DNA from: Pyrinomonadaceae bacterium
GTDB lineage: Bacteria > Acidobacteriota > Blastocatellia > Pyrinomonadales > Pyrinomonadaceae
Assembly (NCBI GenBank): GCA_019694395.1
Contig: JAIBCC010000018.1
Coordinates: 56,727-120,726, forward strand
Reading direction: 5' to 3'
Length of the DNA: 64,000 nt
The notes under the pieces are model-generated. The model was not told where the DNA came from. It was given only the letters and a program-made list of their open reading frames with translations, and searched no databases. Shown here in pieces: positions 61,396-64,000 of the stretch (within the stretch, counting starts at the first letter, position 1; every line of letters starts with the position of its first letter). A program made the position numbers and the translations under genes.

Positions 61396-62163
61396 ATGAG
61401 AAAAATATTTCACCGATTTTTCACAATTATTTTGGTAGTTGGTTCGATTTTGTTTCTGGTGGATTTCTTGTGGGCGTGTTCGTGTGCCATATCGCCGATA
61501 GATTCGGAAATTGGTTCACAAAATATTGTTGTTTTGGAATTAAAAGCTGTTGAAAAATGCAAAGACAATGATACAGGATGTGGCGAAGACAATATAAAGA
61601 AATCGAAATTGATAGTAAAAAATAGTTTTAAGGGGAAAATTCTGGTTGGTCAAGAACTAAATTTTACGCAAGGTTGGGGGGCGGATTGCATTTGGGGCTT
61701 TTCAGAAAAAGACATTGGAACAAAATATCTTTTCTTTTTAAATAAAAATAATTTTTCTGATGGTTTGTGGAAAGGTCCTGTTTGTTCACGTTCAGCTTCT
61801 CTAAGGTTCGCGGCTGCTGATTTGCTTTATGTCGAAAAATACAAAAAGGTTTTCGGCAAGACTAGATTATCGGGAATGATTTACAACGTAACTGAGAAAA
61901 AATCCGATAAGCCTTGGAGAGAATTTAACTATGAACCGATTGCAGGAAGAAAACTGAGAATCGTTGGAAAAGGTGTTGACATAACTCTTAAAACAAATAA
62001 GAACGGAGCTTACGAAATTTATGATTTGCCGGTTGGAAAATACAGAATAATGCCTCAAGAAGTAAAAGGTTATCGGTTTCTTATTCCTGACAATGAAACC
62101 GATGAAGTTGAAATAAAGGCAAACAGCCTGACAGAGCAAAATATTGAGTATTTAGTTGATTAA
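61396..62163 (+). CDS. Exported NTR-like protein with C-terminal carboxypeptidase-regulatory domain
   Basis: The 255-residue protein has a signal segment FTIILVVGSILFLVDFLWACSC, so the mature chain would begin with Cys-x-Cys as in netrin/TIMP-like domains. Cys pairs continue (EKCKDNDTGCG, ADCIWGF, VCSRSASLR). A C-terminal beta domain (LRIVGKGVDITLKTNKNGAYEIYDLPVGKYRIMPQ) resembles carboxypeptidase-regulatory repeats. GAGAGG upstream supports the start at 61396. It lies 3 bases before paoC. A shorter relative is at 32714-33145. Confidence 0.72.
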   Translation: MRKIFHRFFTIILVVGSILFLVDFLWACSCAISPIDSEIGSQNIVVLELKAVEKCKDNDTGCGEDNIKKSKLIVKNSFKGKILVGQELNFTQGWGADCIWGFSEKDIGTKYLFFLNKNNFSDGLWKGPVCSRSASLRFAAADLLYVEKYKKVFGKTRLSGMIYNVTEKKSDKPWREFNYEPIAGRKLRIVGKGVDITLKTNKNGAYEIYDLPVGKYRIMPQEVKGYRFLIPDNETDEVEIKANSLTEQNIEYLVD

Positions 62164-62166
62164 AAT

Positions 62167-64000
62167 ATGGCAGACGATGTAAAAAATGCGCCGAATCGGG
62201 TTGACGGTGCGGCAAAAGTTACCGGCAAAGCGAAATATATTGCCGAGTTCAAATTTGCAAATTTGGCTTACGGCTATTTGGTTCAAAGCACCATCGCCAA
62301 AGGCAAAATTGTAGAAATCAATACCGCCGAAGCCGAAAAACAAAACGGTGTAATTAAGATTTTTACACATCTCAATTCGCCAAAAAATCTGGTTCAGCCC
62401 GGACCGGCGGATTTTTTTGATGAAAAAAGCCAACAGCATTTACCACTCACTTCAACTGAAATTCTGTTCAATGCACAACCTATTGCCCTGGTTATTGCTG
62501 AAACTTTTGAACAAGCAAGATTTGCCGCCTCGTTGGTTAAAGTTAAATATGAAAAAGTAAATTTTTCGACAAATTTTAGCCAAAATTTAGATAAAGGCTT
62601 TGTTTTGGGACAAGCAGCTCCAGATCGTGGAAATCCGAATGAGGCTTTTGCTAAAGCTGATCTTAAAATCGAAGCGAAATATTCAATTCCAATCGAACAT
62701 CATCAGGCAATGGAGCCGCACGCATCGGTTGCAAATTGGGAAAACGATAAACTGACAATTTACGATAAAACCCAAGGAGTTGGCGGAGTCCGTGATTATT
62801 TAGCCAAAGTTTTTACGATTCCAAAAGAAAATATTACCGTTCTTTCGCCCTTTGTCGGCGGTGCTTTTGGAGCTGCTTTGCGCCCGACCCCAAACACTTT
62901 TTTATCTGTTTTGGCTTCGCGTGAACTCAAGCGTCCCGTGAAAGTCGTTTACAGTCGCAGACAGCTTTCAACTGCTTACGGATACCGTCCGGCAGCGATT
63001 CAGAACGTTAAACTTTCTGCCGAAAAGACTGGAAAATTAACCGCGATTATTCACGAATCGTTCGCTAACACATCGAGTTTTGAAAATATGAACGAGGATA
63101 TTTCCTCAAATTCCCGTTCACTTTATGCTTGTCCGAATGTGAAAACGGTTTCGAAGCTTGTCAAAACTGATTTACCGACACCATTTTGGATGCGTGCGCC
63201 GGGAACGGTGACGGCAATGTTTGCACTGGAATCGGCGATGGACGAACTGGCATATCAACTTAAAATCGATCCGTTAGAATTGCGCTTGATCAATTATGCC
63301 GAAACTGATCCTGATAATGGCAAACCATTTTCGAGCAAAGAATTGCGCAAATGTTATTCAGAAGCCGCTAAAAAATTCGGTTGGGAAAAACGTAATCCCG
63401 AACCGCGCTCGACCCGAGACGGGAATTGGCTGGTCGGTTGGGGAATGGCAACCGGAACGTGGGGAGCATATATTGCACCTTCTTCGGCTCGTGTCACTTT
63501 GATAACAGACGGAACGGTTTTTGTTGAAAGCGGAACTACCGACATCGGACCGGGAACTTACACGACAATTTCGATCATTGCCGCAAAAACTCTCGGCTTA
63601 CCGATTGAGAAAGTCAAATTCGTTTTGGGCGATAGTAATTTGCCTCCTGCACCTGTTCAAGGCGGTTCAATGACCACTGCCAGCGTTGGAACTGCGGTTC
63701 AGGAATGCTCGCAAATTTTGCTGAAAAAAATGTTTGAGTTGGCAAAATTTGCGAATACAAAATTTGAAGAAGTTAAAATCGAAAACGGCAGTTTCGTCAA
63801 AAAAGACGGTTCGAAAATTACTTTTATTGAGATTCTGAACAAGAATAATCTCCAAAAATTGAGCGAAACCCACACGACCAGTCCAAATTACGGCGAACGC
63901 GGAAAATATTCGACTGCTTCGCACGGAGCGCAGTTTGTCGAAGTCAAAGTTGATGAAGATCTCGGAATTGTAAAAGTTACGCGAGTGGTGGAATTAACCG
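62167..64000 (+). CDS. paoC: Molybdenum hydroxylase, molybdopterin-binding large subunit (PaoC-like), cut by window edge
   Basis: The first 611 codons are present and open to the right edge. The start MADDVKNAPNRVDGAAKVTGKAKYIAEF is the usual beginning of the aldehyde oxidase/xanthine dehydrogenase large subunit. FVGGAFGAALRP contains the GGxFG cofactor loop, and GTTDIGPGTYT and GGSMTTASVG are further cofactor contacts. The catalytic Glu near the C-terminus lies outside. It holds the molybdenum centre that hydroxylates aldehydes or N-heterocycles; the substrate cannot be told. Confidence 0.92.
   Translation, partial: MADDVKNAPNRVDGAAKVTGKAKYIAEFKFANLAYGYLVQSTIAKGKIVEINTAEAEKQNGVIKIFTHLNSPKNLVQPGPADFFDEKSQQHLPLTSTEILFNAQPIALVIAETFEQARFAASLVKVKYEKVNFSTNFSQNLDKGFVLGQAAPDRGNPNEAFAKADLKIEAKYSIPIEHHQAMEPHASVANWENDKLTIYDKTQGVGGVRDYLAKVFTIPKENITVLSPFVGGAFGAALRPTPNTFLSVLASRELKRPVKVVYSRRQLSTAYGYRPAAIQNVKLSAEKTGKLTAIIHESFANTSSFENMNEDISSNSRSLYACPNVKTVSKLVKTDLPTPFWMRAPGTVTAMFALESAMDELAYQLKIDPLELRLINYAETDPDNGKPFSSKELRKCYSEAAKKFGWEKRNPEPRSTRDGNWLVGWGMATGTWGAYIAPSSARVTLITDGTVFVESGTTDIGPGTYTTISIIAAKTLGLPIEKVKFVLGDSNLPPAPVQGGSMTTASVGTAVQECSQILLKKMFELAKFANTKFEEVKIENGSFVKKDGSKITFIEILNKNNLQKLSETHTTSPNYGERGKYSTASHGAQFVEVKVDEDLGIVKVTRVVELT

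Overview
The window is an AT-rich bacterial chromosome segment carrying about 60 protein genes on both strands. I saw no rRNA, tRNA or CRISPR array. Two genes are cut by the edges: a permease at the left and a molybdenum hydroxylase large subunit at the right. Several features together suggest an Acidobacteriota member of the Blastocatellia type. These are two Oar-like TonB receptors with an N-terminal carboxypeptidase-regulatory domain, a winged-helix/TolB-propeller regulator, a Ser/Thr kinase with a TPR-like tail, and many small secreted proteins ending in AQ. This placement is inferred from gene families, not from a marker tree.

Layout. 1-6.6 kb: APC permease end, CadC-like regulator, secreted proteins including a beta-flower repeat protein, and an MFS transporter. 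6.7-18 kb: polyhydroxyalkanoate and acyl metabolism, with a PhaE/phasin-like gene, two PhaC paralogues (one Ser, one Cys nucleophile), PhaJ-like hydratase, acyl-CoA ligase, FabH-like synthase, hydrolases and a lipase. A REP-associated tyrosine transposase element sits between the PhaE-like and PhaC-like genes. 18-25 kb: two TonB receptors flanking a TetR regulator. 25-31 kb: CoaX, kinase, VanW, BirA. 31-37 kb: small secreted proteins, DinB, and a three-copy secreted paralogue array. 37-45.6 kb: PEP carboxylase, then ilvB-ilvN-ilvC-cupin-ilvD behind a leader peptide and attenuator. 46-53 kb: cupins, MoxR-like ATPase plus VWA protein, alcohol dehydrogenase. 53-58 kb: engB, rho, a glycoside hydrolase, xerD. 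58-64 kb: a PaoABC-type molybdenum hydroxylase operon interrupted by two exported-protein genes.

Three things stand out. First, roughly 17 gene junctions carry short-period tandem repeats (periods 6, 7, 8, 9 or 10-11), most arranged as two inverted arms. The repeated word differs from junction to junction, some words recur at several loci, and the repeats often begin in a stop codon or end at a start codon. Second, the ilv operon is preceded by a 19-residue leader peptide with nine Ile/Val/Leu residues and mutually exclusive hairpins, the layout of ribosome-mediated attenuation. Third, a 20-bp sequence is identical upstream of the MFS transporter and the first TonB receptor, and a near copy lies upstream of tetR, which predicts a small TetR regulon for a two-membrane uptake route.
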